64,000 bases of DNA, from contig NZ_BBWV01000001.1 of the NCBI RefSeq assembly GCF_000974785.1, positions 1,736,001-1,800,000 on the forward strand, in the 5' to 3' direction. This document shows positions 32,932-42,414 of this stretch, piece by piece. This DNA comes from Flavihumibacter petaseus NBRC 106054 (GTDB lineage Bacteria > Bacteroidota > Bacteroidia > Chitinophagales > Chitinophagaceae). Under the pieces are notes generated by a model. It was not told the DNA's origin and ran no database searches. It saw nothing but the letters and a program-made list of their open reading frames with translations. Each line of letters begins with the position of its first letter. Position 1 is the first letter of the stretch. Both the position numbers and the translations under genes were made by a program.

Positions 32932-34491
32932 ATGTTGCCATTTAAAAAACCAATCCGTACTGCTGTCGCCTTTCTGGCAGCGGTGATGGCCGGAAAAGGC
33001 GTTGCAGCACAGGATGCCACTGGTACCCTGCATTTCAAAGATGCCCAGATAACCATCAACAAAAACATTTACGGACATTTTGCGGAGCACCTGGGTACCT
33101 GTATCTACGGTGGTTTTTTTGTGGGTGATACCAGCAGGATTCCCAATACGGAAGGCCTGCGTAACGATGTGGTCGAGGCGCTGAAGAAATTGAAAGTTCC
33201 GCAGTTGCGCTGGCCCGGAGGCTGCTTTGCAGATACTTATCACTGGAAAGACGGCGTTGGGGATCGCAAAAAACGGCCAACTATTGTCAACACCTGGTGG
33301 GGCGGCGTTACGGAAGACAACAGCTTTGGTACCCATGATTTCCTGAATCTGTGTGAGCGTATCGGGGCTTCGCCCTATCTCGCAGGAAATGTGGGCAGCG
33401 GCTCTGTTCAGGAACTGTCTGACTGGGTTCAGTACGTGAATTTTGATGGCACCAGCCCGATGAGTAAATGGCGCGAAGAAAACGGGCGCAAGCAGGCCTG
33501 GGATGTACAATATTGGGGTGTTGGCAATGAAGCCTGGGGATGCGGCGGTAATATGACGGCGGAATATTATGCCAACGAATACCGCAAGTATGCCACGTTC
33601 ATGAACAACTACTCCAAAAAAAGCAGGCTCTTCAGGATCGCTTCGGGCGCAAACTCAGGTGATCTTCACTGGACGGAAGTGCTGATGCGTGATATTCCGA
33701 ACCATATGCTGGAAGGCGTAGCGCTTCACCACTACTCGGTGATCGACTGGGACAAGAAGGGGTCTGCCACCGGGTTTACAGAAGTACAATATGCCGCTAC
33801 CATGCGCCAGGCGTGGAAAATGGAAGAACTGGTAACGAAGCATTCGGCAATTATGGACAAGTACGATCCGAAAAAAAGAGTTGCCCTCGTGGTGGATGAA
33901 TGGGGTGGATGGTATGACGTGGAGCCCGGTACCAATCCAGGCTTCCTGTTTCAGCAGAATACTATCCGCGATGCGGTGCTGGCCGGACTTACACTGAATA
34001 TTTTCAATAATCACGCTGACCGTGTAAGAATGGCAAACCTAGCGCAGGCCATCAATGTATTGCAGGCTGTGATCCTGACAAATGGTGCAAAGATGGTACT
34101 GACACCCACCTACCATGTGATGGAAATGTACAATGTTCACCAGGATGCTACCCTTATCCCTATTACGCTGAAATCTCCCGACTATATTCTTGGCAAAGAC
34201 ACCGTACCAGCAGTATCCGTATCAGCATCTAAAAATGCAGCGGGAAAAGTTGCTGTGTCACTGACCAATGTTGATCCGAAGAAAACACAACTGATCAGTA
34301 TTAAACTGGAAGGCATGTCGCTGAAGCAGGTAAGTGGCCGTATACTGACTTCTGCGAATCTGCAGGATTATAACGGATTTGACACACCGGATAAAATCAG
34401 GCCTGTCGTCTTTAACGGAGCTCAGCTGAAAGGTGACCAGCTTGAAGTGAAACTTCCACCTGCCTCAGTGGTTGTCCTTTCACTGCAATAA
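32932..34491 (+). CDS. Exported alpha-L-arabinofuranosidase (GH51)
   Basis: A 519-residue GH51 enzyme. The signal peptide is FLAAVMAGKGVAA then Q. Core motifs: VPQLRWPGGCFADTYHW, VGNEAWGCGG (acid/base E200) and VVDEWGGWYD (nucleophile E323), followed by a C-terminal beta-sandwich (VSVSASKNAAGKVAVSLTN). It removes terminal arabinofuranosyl groups from arabinan or arabinoxylan fragments, likely in the periplasm. It heads the arabinose cluster, 57 bases before a second, different GH51. Confidence 0.96.
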   Translation: MLPFKKPIRTAVAFLAAVMAGKGVAAQDATGTLHFKDAQITINKNIYGHFAEHLGTCIYGGFFVGDTSRIPNTEGLRNDVVEALKKLKVPQLRWPGGCFADTYHWKDGVGDRKKRPTIVNTWWGGVTEDNSFGTHDFLNLCERIGASPYLAGNVGSGSVQELSDWVQYVNFDGTSPMSKWREENGRKQAWDVQYWGVGNEAWGCGGNMTAEYYANEYRKYATFMNNYSKKSRLFRIASGANSGDLHWTEVLMRDIPNHMLEGVALHHYSVIDWDKKGSATGFTEVQYAATMRQAWKMEELVTKHSAIMDKYDPKKRVALVVDEWGGWYDVEPGTNPGFLFQQNTIRDAVLAGLTLNIFNNHADRVRMANLAQAINVLQAVILTNGAKMVLTPTYHVMEMYNVHQDATLIPITLKSPDYILGKDTVPAVSVSASKNAAGKVAVSLTNVDPKKTQLISIKLEGMSLKQVSGRILTSANLQDYNGFDTPDKIRPVVFNGAQLKGDQLEVKLPPASVVVLSLQ

Positions 34492-34547
34492 ATTCAGGGG
34501 CGGAAGTTTGTGGTTAATTCTATTCTTCGTACACAACAATCATTCTG

Positions 34548-36548
34548 GTGAAATATAAATCTGGGTCTTTCTGGCGTACCCTTGGATGGGTTGGCGCCAG
34601 CCTGCTGCCTGTGACCGGATTACAGGCGCAGGAAACTTCATGGGTAATTGAAGGCGCCAAAACTGTAGCCTCTGTTCAGCCGACCATGTGGGGCATTTTC
34701 TTTGAAGACATCAATCTGGGTGCAGACGGAGGCCTGTATGCAGAGTTGGTCAAGAATCGCTCTTTTGAGTTTTCCGACCCATTTATGGGTTGGGAGTTGT
34801 CTGGCAAACAAATCAGCGACGGTATGGTCAGAGTGCTCAATGAGCGCACCCAGCGTCCAACCAATCCCCGTTATATCAGGATCGAAGCGAATGACCTGGC
34901 GACCGGAGGCCTTGAACTGACCAATGAAGGGTTTCGGGGGATGGGTATCCGGGAAGGACGGCAATACGATTTTTCCCTGCTTTACCGGCAAGTGACAGCC
35001 GGGCTTGCACTCACACTCGAGTTACTGGATGACAGCAGCAAAGTGATCGGGAAGGCAAACTGGCGACCGCAAAGCAATGCAGGCGGGTGGCAGAAGGGAA
35101 GCGTCAGTTTTGGTACAAGTGGTGGGGCGAAGAAGGGCAAACTTCGGTTGACCATTACCGGCAGCGGAACAATTGATCTCGATCAGATCTCCCTTTTTCC
35201 ACAGGATACCTGGAAGGGCCGGAAGGGGGGCTTAAGAGCAGATATGGTACAGGCACTGGCTGATCTCAAACCTGGGTTTGTCAGGTTTCCGGGTGGTTGT
35301 ATCGTGGAAGGGCATGAATTGGAAACACGATACCAGTGGAAAAAAACGGTTGGTTCTGTTGACGACCGGGAAGTGAGCATCAACCGGTGGAATAATGAAT
35401 TTGCACATCGTCCGGCTCCTGATTATTACCAGACATTCGGTCTCGGGTTTTATGAATATTTTCTGATGGCGGAAGACATCGGAGCCTCGCCACTGCCCAT
35501 TCTCAGCTGCGGAATGGCCTGTCAGTTCAATACAGCTGAGCTTGTTCCCCTTGATGACCTTGACCCCTACCTCAGTGACGCCCTCGACCTGATCGAATTT
35601 GCCAACGGAGACAGTACCACGCACTGGGGTCAGCTTCGTGCGAAAATGGGGCATCCCGCTCCTTTTCAACTCAGGAAGATCGGCATCGGAAATGAAAACT
35701 GGGGGCCGCAGTATGTTGAGCGGTTTACCATTTTCCAGCAACGGATCAAGGCAAAATATCCTGAAATAGAGCTGGTCAGCAGCACGGGTCCTTTTTCCGG
35801 TGGCCCCGGTTTCCGGTACCTGGACAGTGCCTTCCGGTCGATGAAGGCTGACCTGATCGATGAACATTATTACGCCAAACCGGAATGGTTCCTAAAAAAT
35901 GCAGACCGGTATGACAAATACGAACGTACAGGGAGTAAGGTTTTTGCCGGAGAATTTGCAGCACATGTAGAAGGCCTGACCGGCAGTGACCGGAACAACT
36001 GGCGTAGCGCCCTGGCGGAAGCGGCATTCATGACCGGCCTGGAAAGGAATGCTGCTGTTGTACAGATGGCATCCTATGCACCCTTATTTTCGCATATTGA
36101 TGGTTGGCAATGGGCGCCTGACCTGATCTGGGTAGACAACCTGAATGTATGGCTGACACCAAATTATTATGTGCAGCAACTGTACAGCCTGAATAAGGGG
36201 ACTGAAGTTGTATCGCTGACTGCGATGAATGTTCCGCTGACCGGGCAGGACAGTCTTTACGCTTCGGCCGTACTTGACCGGCCTGCCGGGATGCTCATTG
36301 TGAAGATTGCCAATGTGAAAGGCGTTGCGGCAGAAAAGAACATTCAGCTGAACGGGATTCGCCGCAAAGGTAAAACCATCAGTGAAACAAGGTTGCAGCA
36401 TAATGACCTGACGGTGTTCAACGCGCCGGGCGAAAAGCCATCAATATTACCGGTTACTACCAGCAGATCGGTTTCAGGCAAACAGTTGAAAGTATCACTG
36501 CCGCCTTATTCCTTTACTGTCATCCGCATACCCTGCCACTTACCGTGA
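34548..36548 (+). CDS. Exported alpha-L-arabinofuranosidase (GH51 with N-terminal carbohydrate-binding-like domain)
   Basis: A 666-residue GH51 enzyme starting at GTG. Signal peptide WVGASLLPVTGLQA then Q. Residues up to about 225 form a beta-sandwich resembling CBM4-like domains (GLYAELVKNRSFEF, then LLYRQVTAGLALTLELLDDSSK). The (beta/alpha)8 core has VRFPGGCIVEG, IGNENWGP (acid/base E383) and FAGEFAAH (nucleophile E469). This larger layout is the type common in plant and Bacteroidota arabinofuranosidases and differs from the preceding gene, suggesting split substrate preference (e.g. polymer versus oligomer). Confidence 0.95.
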   Translation: MKYKSGSFWRTLGWVGASLLPVTGLQAQETSWVIEGAKTVASVQPTMWGIFFEDINLGADGGLYAELVKNRSFEFSDPFMGWELSGKQISDGMVRVLNERTQRPTNPRYIRIEANDLATGGLELTNEGFRGMGIREGRQYDFSLLYRQVTAGLALTLELLDDSSKVIGKANWRPQSNAGGWQKGSVSFGTSGGAKKGKLRLTITGSGTIDLDQISLFPQDTWKGRKGGLRADMVQALADLKPGFVRFPGGCIVEGHELETRYQWKKTVGSVDDREVSINRWNNEFAHRPAPDYYQTFGLGFYEYFLMAEDIGASPLPILSCGMACQFNTAELVPLDDLDPYLSDALDLIEFANGDSTTHWGQLRAKMGHPAPFQLRKIGIGNENWGPQYVERFTIFQQRIKAKYPEIELVSSTGPFSGGPGFRYLDSAFRSMKADLIDEHYYAKPEWFLKNADRYDKYERTGSKVFAGEFAAHVEGLTGSDRNNWRSALAEAAFMTGLERNAAVVQMASYAPLFSHIDGWQWAPDLIWVDNLNVWLTPNYYVQQLYSLNKGTEVVSLTAMNVPLTGQDSLYASAVLDRPAGMLIVKIANVKGVAAEKNIQLNGIRRKGKTISETRLQHNDLTVFNAPGEKPSILPVTTSRSVSGKQLKVSLPPYSFTVIRIPCHLP

Positions 36549-36583
36549 TACGCTTGTAAACCATTAATAAAAAACACCAAAAC

Positions 36584-37711
36584 GTGAAAACATTATTCAT
36601 GACCGCAACTTCCCTGGCGCTGGGGCTTGCTGCCTGCCAATCGCCCGGCACTGAGACACAAAAGCCGCATACCGGCATCATCAAGACGCCGTTTGGCGCA
36701 GTTGAAGGCCAACCTGTTGAATTGTACACGCTGACCAATAGCAACGGAACAGCTGTCAGTATTACCACTTATGGCGGCATTATTACTGCTTTCCGTACAA
36801 AAGACAAAAATGATTCTGTGAGCAGCATCGTGGTGGGTTTTGATACCATCACCCAATACCTGCAGCAACCACCTTATTTCGGCGCCATCATTGGTCGTTA
36901 TGGTAACAGGATCGGGAATGCGGCATTTTCGCTTGATGGAAAAGAATACAAACTGGCTGCCAATAACGGAAAGAACCATCTCCATGGCGGCCTGAAAGGA
37001 TTTGACAAACAAATCTGGAAAGCAGCGGATGTGCAGGATTCTGTACCGACGCTCATTCTGGAATATACGAGCAAGGATGGTGAAGAGGGTTACCCCGGAA
37101 ACCTACAGGTAAAGGTCACCTATGCATTGGGCGATAATGACGATCTCAGGATTACCTACGATGCCACAACCGACAAGGCAACCCCCGTCAACCTGACCAA
37201 TCACAGTTACTTCAACCTGACCGGTGATACCAGGAGCACCATTCTGGACCATCGCCTGCAGCTTAAATCCAGCTCCTATACCCCTGTAGACAGTGGATTG
37301 ATCCCCACTGGCGAGATCCGGAAGGTGGCGGGAACACCTTTTGATTTCTCACAGGCTGCTACTGTAGGCAGCCGGATGGATCAGGTGCCGGGCGGATATG
37401 ACCACAACTGGGTGATTGACCGGAAAGGGAAGAACCTGGAAACTGTGGCAATCCTTACAGACAGTGTAAGCGGCCGTTTGCTGGAAGTACAGACCACCGA
37501 GCCGGGCATCCAGTTTTATGCCGGCAATTTCTTAGATGGCAAGTTTACCAATCATACCGGAACACCGGTTAATTTGCATACGGCGCTTTGCCTGGAAACA
37601 CAGCATTTCCCGGACTCGCCCAATAAAAAGGATTTTCCCACTACCATCCTGCAGCCGGGTGAAAAATATCATACCGTTACGGTGTACAGGGTAGGCAGGA
37701 TGGCTAAATGA
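36584..37711 (+). CDS. Aldose 1-epimerase lipoprotein
   Basis: A 375-residue GalM/mutarotase-type protein, GTG start, lipoprotein signal LALGLAACQSP (Cys19). Conserved segments: GAIIGRYGNRIG, KNHLHGGLKGFDKQ, LTNHSYFNLTGD (catalytic His), GGYDHNWVID and QFYAGNFLDG. It interconverts anomers of aldoses, here presumably arabinose set free by the two GH51 enzymes. Lipid anchoring places it at the periplasmic face next to those enzymes. Its 3' end overlaps the next gene by four bases (ATGA). Confidence 0.93.
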   Translation: MKTLFMTATSLALGLAACQSPGTETQKPHTGIIKTPFGAVEGQPVELYTLTNSNGTAVSITTYGGIITAFRTKDKNDSVSSIVVGFDTITQYLQQPPYFGAIIGRYGNRIGNAAFSLDGKEYKLAANNGKNHLHGGLKGFDKQIWKAADVQDSVPTLILEYTSKDGEEGYPGNLQVKVTYALGDNDDLRITYDATTDKATPVNLTNHSYFNLTGDTRSTILDHRLQLKSSSYTPVDSGLIPTGEIRKVAGTPFDFSQAATVGSRMDQVPGGYDHNWVIDRKGKNLETVAILTDSVSGRLLEVQTTEPGIQFYAGNFLDGKFTNHTGTPVNLHTALCLETQHFPDSPNKKDFPTTILQPGEKYHTVTVYRVGRMAK

Positions 37712-38376
37712 CAAATATGACAGCTGTTTTATCGCGTTTCAAAGGACTCCTGTTTGACCTGAATGGAACGATGATCGATGACATGGGATTTCATGTGAAA
37801 GCCTGGACTGGAATACTGAATGATGACCTGAAAGCGGGGCTGGACTATGAAGGCGTGAAACGCCAGATGTATGGCAAGAATGCTGAATTACTGGAAAGGG
37901 TGTTCGGCAAAGGCAGGTTCTCGGCAGAAGAAATGGATCGCATTTCCATGGAAAAAGAGCGACGTTACCAGGAAGCATACCTGCCTGAACTGAAATTGAT
38001 AGACGGGTTGCCCCAACTGCTGGAAGAAGCAAGACAGCAGGGCATTAAGATGGCCATTGGTTCCGCCGCCATTCCCTTCAATATCGATTTCGTGCTGAAC
38101 AATCTGCACCTGCGGCATTATTTTGATACCGTTGTAAGTGCTGATGATGTGAAGATCAGCAAGCCGGATCCCGAAACTTACCTGGAGTGTGCAACAAGGC
38201 TGGGATTGCAGCCGGAGGATTGTGTGGTATTTGAAGATGCACCGAAAGGGGTGGAGGCAGCAGCGAATGCAGGGATGAAAGCCATTGTGCTGACCACCCT
38301 GCACGAGCCGGACGAGTTCTCGGCATATAAAAATATTTTACTGTTTACCAGCGACTATACCAGCCTCTTGGGTTGA
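37708..38376 (+). CDS. HAD-family hydrolase, beta-phosphoglucomutase-like
   Basis: A 222-residue HAD protein with FDLNGTMIDDMGFHVKAW (nucleophile Asp in DLNGT), cap domain, KMAIGSAAIPFN, KPDPETYLECATRLG, FEDAPKGVEAAANAG. This is the beta-PGM/YniC-type subfamily. Translationally coupled to the epimerase gene (ATGA overlap). In this cluster it may dephosphorylate or isomerise a sugar phosphate that would otherwise build up, but that is inference from position. Confidence 0.88.
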   Translation: MTNMTAVLSRFKGLLFDLNGTMIDDMGFHVKAWTGILNDDLKAGLDYEGVKRQMYGKNAELLERVFGKGRFSAEEMDRISMEKERRYQEAYLPELKLIDGLPQLLEEARQQGIKMAIGSAAIPFNIDFVLNNLHLRHYFDTVVSADDVKISKPDPETYLECATRLGLQPEDCVVFEDAPKGVEAAANAGMKAIVLTTLHEPDEFSAYKNILLFTSDYTSLLG

Positions 38377-38493
38377 GGCGGTAATCGGGGTCAAACGCAG
38401 TCAGGGTCTGTCTTAAATTTAAATGTCGAAATTACACTTATTGTTCCGAATAGTGATTATATTGGGTTCGAATTTGCCTGTCATACTCTTTTT

Positions 38494-40173
38494 ATGCCAA
38501 ATACATTTGTAATCGGCGTGGATTACGGAACTGATTCTGTGCGTTCTGTGATTGTGGACACTGCCGATGGAACCGAGATTGCTGCTGCCGTATTTGAATA
38601 TCCCCGCTGGAGGGACGGCTTGTATTGTGACCCTGCTGCCAGTCGTTTCCGGCAGCACCCCCTGGATTATATAGAAGGACTCGAAACAACAGTAAAATCC
38701 TGTTTACGGCAGGCGGGTGCATCCGTTGCTGCCGGGGTAAAAGCTATTTCAGTGGACACCACTGGAAGTTCGCCTGTGGCGGTAGACCGTCATGGTGTGC
38801 CGTTGGCCCTTTTGCCTGAGTTTGAGCAGAATCCGAACGCCATGTTTGTGCTCTGGAAGGATCATACTTCCCTGAAAGAAGCGGCTGAAATCAATGCCCA
38901 TGCAACCCGTTACGATATTAATTACCTGCAATATGTAGGTGGTATCTATTCTTCAGAGTGGTATTGGGCCAAGTTGCTGCATGTGTTGCGGGAGGATTCT
39001 GCCATACGTGCAGCCTGTTATTCCTGGGTGGAACACTGTGACTGGGTTCCATTCCTGCTGACTGGTGGCCAGTCGGCAGATACCATGCGCCGGGGAGTTT
39101 GCAGTGCGGGTCATAAAGCACTTTGGTCGGCTGCGTATGGCGGGATGCCGCCCAATTCCTTCTTTACCGATCTCGACCCCCTGCTGGATGGCTACCGGGA
39201 TCGCGCATTTGAGCAGACTTACGCTGCAGACCAGGCTGCAGGAAGACTTTCTGCCGAATGGGCAGCGCGGCTCGGGCTGGATGAATCTGTTGTGGTAGGA
39301 ATCGGCGCATTTGATGCGCATATGGGTGCGGTGGGTGGACAAATTGAACCCTATCACCTCAGTAAAGTGATGGGGACTTCCACCTGCGACATGCTCGTAG
39401 CGCCGGTAACAGAAGTACAGGATCTGCTGGTGCGCGGTATTTGCGGCCAGGTACCCGGTTCCGTTATTCCAGGGATGATGGGGATGGAAGCCGGACAATC
39501 CGCTTTCGGAGATGCGTACGCGTGGTTCCGCAAGACCATCACGGGTTATACCGGACAATTGTTACGACAATCCGCCCAGATTGACAGTGTACTGGCAGCA
39601 GCGTTGGAAAAAGAAATGAACGATCGGTTTATCGTGGATATTTCTGAAAAAGCAGCGGCGTTGTCGTTGACTGCGCAGGATGAGCTCGCGCTGGACTGGC
39701 TGAACGGCCGGCGGACGCCAGATGCCGACCAGGAGCTGAAAGCCGCAATCACCGGTTTGAGCCTGGGAACGGATGCGCCCAGAATTTTCCGTGCGATTGC
39801 TGAGGCAACCTGTTTCGGTGCCCGGGCAATTGTGGATCGTTTCCGGGATGAAGGAGTTCCTGTAAAGGGATTGATTGGTCTTGGCGGCGTTGCCAGGAAA
39901 TCTCCCTACATCATGCAAATGATGGCTGACGTCATGCAGATGCCATTGCGGATTCACCGGTCGGAACAGACCTGTGCAGCAGGAGCCGCCATGTTTGCCG
40001 CCACGGCAGCCGGCATTTATCCAAATGTTGAAGCGGCAATGGATAAAATGGGGCAAGGCTTTGACATGATCTATGAACCCCGCCCTGCTGAAAGTGCCTA
40101 TTATGCGAAGCGTTATCAGCGCTATCATCACCTGGGCAAATATATTTCCAGCCATCAGACCAAAACAAACTGA
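38494..40173 (+). CDS. araB: Ribulokinase
   Basis: A 559-residue FGGY kinase: VIGVDYGTDSVRSVIVDT at the start, SVDTTGSSPV, VGIGAFDAHMGAVGGQ, LIGLGGVARKSPYIMQMMADV. Length and the DYGTDSVRS motif match bacterial AraB rather than xylulokinase or glycerol kinase. It phosphorylates L-ribulose to L-ribulose 5-phosphate. It opens the catabolic block after 117 bases that probably carry a promoter and operator. Followed by araD 2 bases later. Confidence 0.96.
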   Translation: MPNTFVIGVDYGTDSVRSVIVDTADGTEIAAAVFEYPRWRDGLYCDPAASRFRQHPLDYIEGLETTVKSCLRQAGASVAAGVKAISVDTTGSSPVAVDRHGVPLALLPEFEQNPNAMFVLWKDHTSLKEAAEINAHATRYDINYLQYVGGIYSSEWYWAKLLHVLREDSAIRAACYSWVEHCDWVPFLLTGGQSADTMRRGVCSAGHKALWSAAYGGMPPNSFFTDLDPLLDGYRDRAFEQTYAADQAAGRLSAEWAARLGLDESVVVGIGAFDAHMGAVGGQIEPYHLSKVMGTSTCDMLVAPVTEVQDLLVRGICGQVPGSVIPGMMGMEAGQSAFGDAYAWFRKTITGYTGQLLRQSAQIDSVLAAALEKEMNDRFIVDISEKAAALSLTAQDELALDWLNGRRTPDADQELKAAITGLSLGTDAPRIFRAIAEATCFGARAIVDRFRDEGVPVKGLIGLGGVARKSPYIMQMMADVMQMPLRIHRSEQTCAAGAAMFAATAAGIYPNVEAAMDKMGQGFDMIYEPRPAESAYYAKRYQRYHHLGKYISSHQTKTN

Positions 40174-40175
40174 CC

Positions 40176-40874
40176 ATGACTTATGCTTTGATCCGCGAGG
40201 AAGCTTATGCCGCGAACATGCAGCTGCCTGAACTCGGGCTGGTGCTTTTTACTTTTGGAAATGTCAGCGCTGCAGACCGGCAGGCCGGTGTATTCGCTAT
40301 TAAGCCCAGCGGCGTTCCCTATGCCAATCTTCGTCCGGAAGATATGGTAGTGGTCGACTTTGATGGCAAATTGGTGGATGGAAATCTGCGTCCTTCATCA
40401 GATACCCTGACCCATGCAGTTTTGTACAAGCATTGGGAACATGTGGGTGGTATCTCCCACACGCATTCCGTTTATGCAACTGCCTGGGCACAATCCGGCA
40501 GGGATATTCCCCTGTTTGGAACTACACATGCGGATCACCTTACCGTGGATGTTCCCTGTGCGCCACCGATGGAAGACGAGAAGATTCGCGGTGATTATGA
40601 ATATGAAACCGGTTTCCAGATCTTGCGGTGTTTTAAAACCCGCCAGCTGGATCCCCGCGAAGTGGAAATGATCCTTGTGGGCAATCATGCACCTTTTACC
40701 TGGGGGAAAACAGCAGCAAAGGCCGTTTATCATAGTGCCGTTCTTGAGACAGTTGCCAAAATGGCACTGCTGACGGAGCAGATCAACCCCGAGGCACTTC
40801 GCATGAAAGAATCCCTTATCCGCAAACATTTCGAACGCAAACACGGCCCGGACTCCTATTACGGACAGGCTTAA
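40176..40874 (+). CDS. araD: L-ribulose-5-phosphate 4-epimerase
   Basis: A 232-residue class II aldolase-fold enzyme. Family hallmarks are FGNVSAADRQ, AIKPSGVPYANL, SSDTLTHAVLYK, and the zinc histidines in ISHTHSVYATAWAQS and FGTTHADH. It converts L-ribulose 5-phosphate to D-xylulose 5-phosphate, the exit to the pentose phosphate pathway. Full length for AraD and placed between araB and araA with 2 and 17-base gaps, so clearly one operon. Confidence 0.96.
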   Translation: MTYALIREEAYAANMQLPELGLVLFTFGNVSAADRQAGVFAIKPSGVPYANLRPEDMVVVDFDGKLVDGNLRPSSDTLTHAVLYKHWEHVGGISHTHSVYATAWAQSGRDIPLFGTTHADHLTVDVPCAPPMEDEKIRGDYEYETGFQILRCFKTRQLDPREVEMILVGNHAPFTWGKTAAKAVYHSAVLETVAKMALLTEQINPEALRMKESLIRKHFERKHGPDSYYGQA

Positions 40875-40891
40875 AATTATAAAACAAGCAT

Positions 40892-42391
40892 ATGAAAGCA
40901 TTTCAGCAGGCTGAGGTCTGGTTTGTAACCGGCAGTCAGCATTTGTACGGAGAAGAGACGTTGAAACAGGTAGCGGCGCACTCACGGGAGATCGCAAATG
41001 CCCTTCAGGCAGCACCCGGTGTTTCTGTTAATGTGGTATACAAGCCGGTGGTTAAAACTCCGGATGAGATCTTCAGCCTCTGCCAGGAAGTGAATCAGAG
41101 CAGGAATTGTATCGGCATCATTGCCTGGATGCATACTTTCTCCCCGGCGAAGATGTGGATCAGTGGCCTGAAGATCCTGCAGAAGCCGCTGCTTCACCTG
41201 CACACTCAATTTAACCGTGATATTCCCTGGGCACAGATTGATATGGACTTTATGAACCTGAACCAGAGTGCACATGGAGATCGTGAATTTGGATTTATCA
41301 TGAGCAGGATGCGGTTACGCCGTAAAGTGGTAGTGGGTCACTGGCAGGACCCTGAAGTGCTGACCCGCATTGATGTTTGGGCGAGGGCGGCAGCAGCCTA
41401 TAACGACTGGAAGACGGCAAAATTTGTTCGCTTTGGTGACAACATGCGCCAGGTTGCGGTTACTGAGGGTGATAAGGTAGAGGCGGCAATCAAGTTCGGT
41501 TACAGCGTTGACACCCATGGTATCGGTGACCTGGTGAAGGTGATCAGCCAGGTGTCCGACACTGAAGTGGAGCAGCAGATGGAAGTTTACGGCGACGCGT
41601 ATACGCTGACTGAAGGCCTCCTGAAAGGGGGTGTGCAGCGGCAGTCTCTTGCCGACGCTGCCCGTATCGAACTGGGTATGAAGACTTTCCTGGAAGCCGG
41701 CGGATACAGCGGATTCACAGATACATTTGAAGACCTGCACGGCATGAAGCAATTACCGGGAATTGCCACCCAGCGCCTGATGGCGGCGGGCTATGGTTTC
41801 GGCGGAGAGGGTGACTGGAAGACTTCTGCCTTGGTACGGGCGATGAAAGTGATGGCAACCGGCCTTCCCGGTGGTAACTCTTTTATGGAGGACTACACCT
41901 ATCATTTTGACCCTTCCAATAAAATGGTGTTGGGTTCGCACATGTTGGAAATCTGCCCGTCTATTGCAAACGGAAAACCAAGGTGTGAGATTCACCCCCT
42001 GGGAATTGGTGGCAAGGAAGACCCAGTACGTCTGGTGTTTAATGTGGCTGCGGGTGCCGCGTTGAATGCCTCTGTGATCGACATGGGTAACCGATTTCGG
42101 TTGCTGGTAAATACAGTAGATGCAGTTGAACCGCAGCATGATCTTCCCAAATTGCCCGTGGCAAGGGTACTCTGGAAGCCTCATCCCGATATGCAAACCG
42201 GCTGCGGCGCGTGGATACTGGCCGGTGGAGCACATCATACCTGTTATAGTCAGAACCTGACCCAGGAGCATCTGGAGGACTTTGCAGACATGCTACAGAT
42301 TGAATATGTTTTGATAGGAAAAGAGACAAATCTCTATCAATTCAAGAACGAATTGCGGTGGAGTGACGTATATTACCATCTTAATTCTTAA
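40892..42391 (+). CDS. araA: L-arabinose isomerase
   Basis: A 499-residue AraA, the normal length. [17 protein letters not shown] at the start, [47 protein letters not shown], then [36 protein letters not shown], and [10 protein letters not shown] are the enzyme signature, including Mn-binding glutamates and histidines. It isomerises L-arabinose to L-ribulose. Third catabolic gene in the araBDA order. Confidence 0.97.
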   Translation: MKAFQQAEVWFVTGSQHLYGEETLKQVAAHSREIANALQAAPGVSVNVVYKPVVKTPDEIFSLCQEVNQSRNCIGIIAWMHTFSPAKMWISGLKILQKPLLHLHTQFNRDIPWAQIDMDFMNLNQSAHGDREFGFIMSRMRLRRKVVVGHWQDPEVLTRIDVWARAAAAYNDWKTAKFVRFGDNMRQVAVTEGDKVEAAIKFGYSVDTHGIGDLVKVISQVSDTEVEQQMEVYGDAYTLTEGLLKGGVQRQSLADAARIELGMKTFLEAGGYSGFTDTFEDLHGMKQLPGIATQRLMAAGYGFGGEGDWKTSALVRAMKVMATGLPGGNSFMEDYTYHFDPSNKMVLGSHMLEICPSIANGKPRCEIHPLGIGGKEDPVRLVFNVAAGAALNASVIDMGNRFRLLVNTVDAVEPQHDLPKLPVARVLWKPHPDMQTGCGAWILAGGAHHTCYSQNLTQEHLEDFADMLQIEYVLIGKETNLYQFKNELRWSDVYYHLNS

Positions 42392-42414
42392 GCTAAAACT
42401 CTTTACTGGCCAAC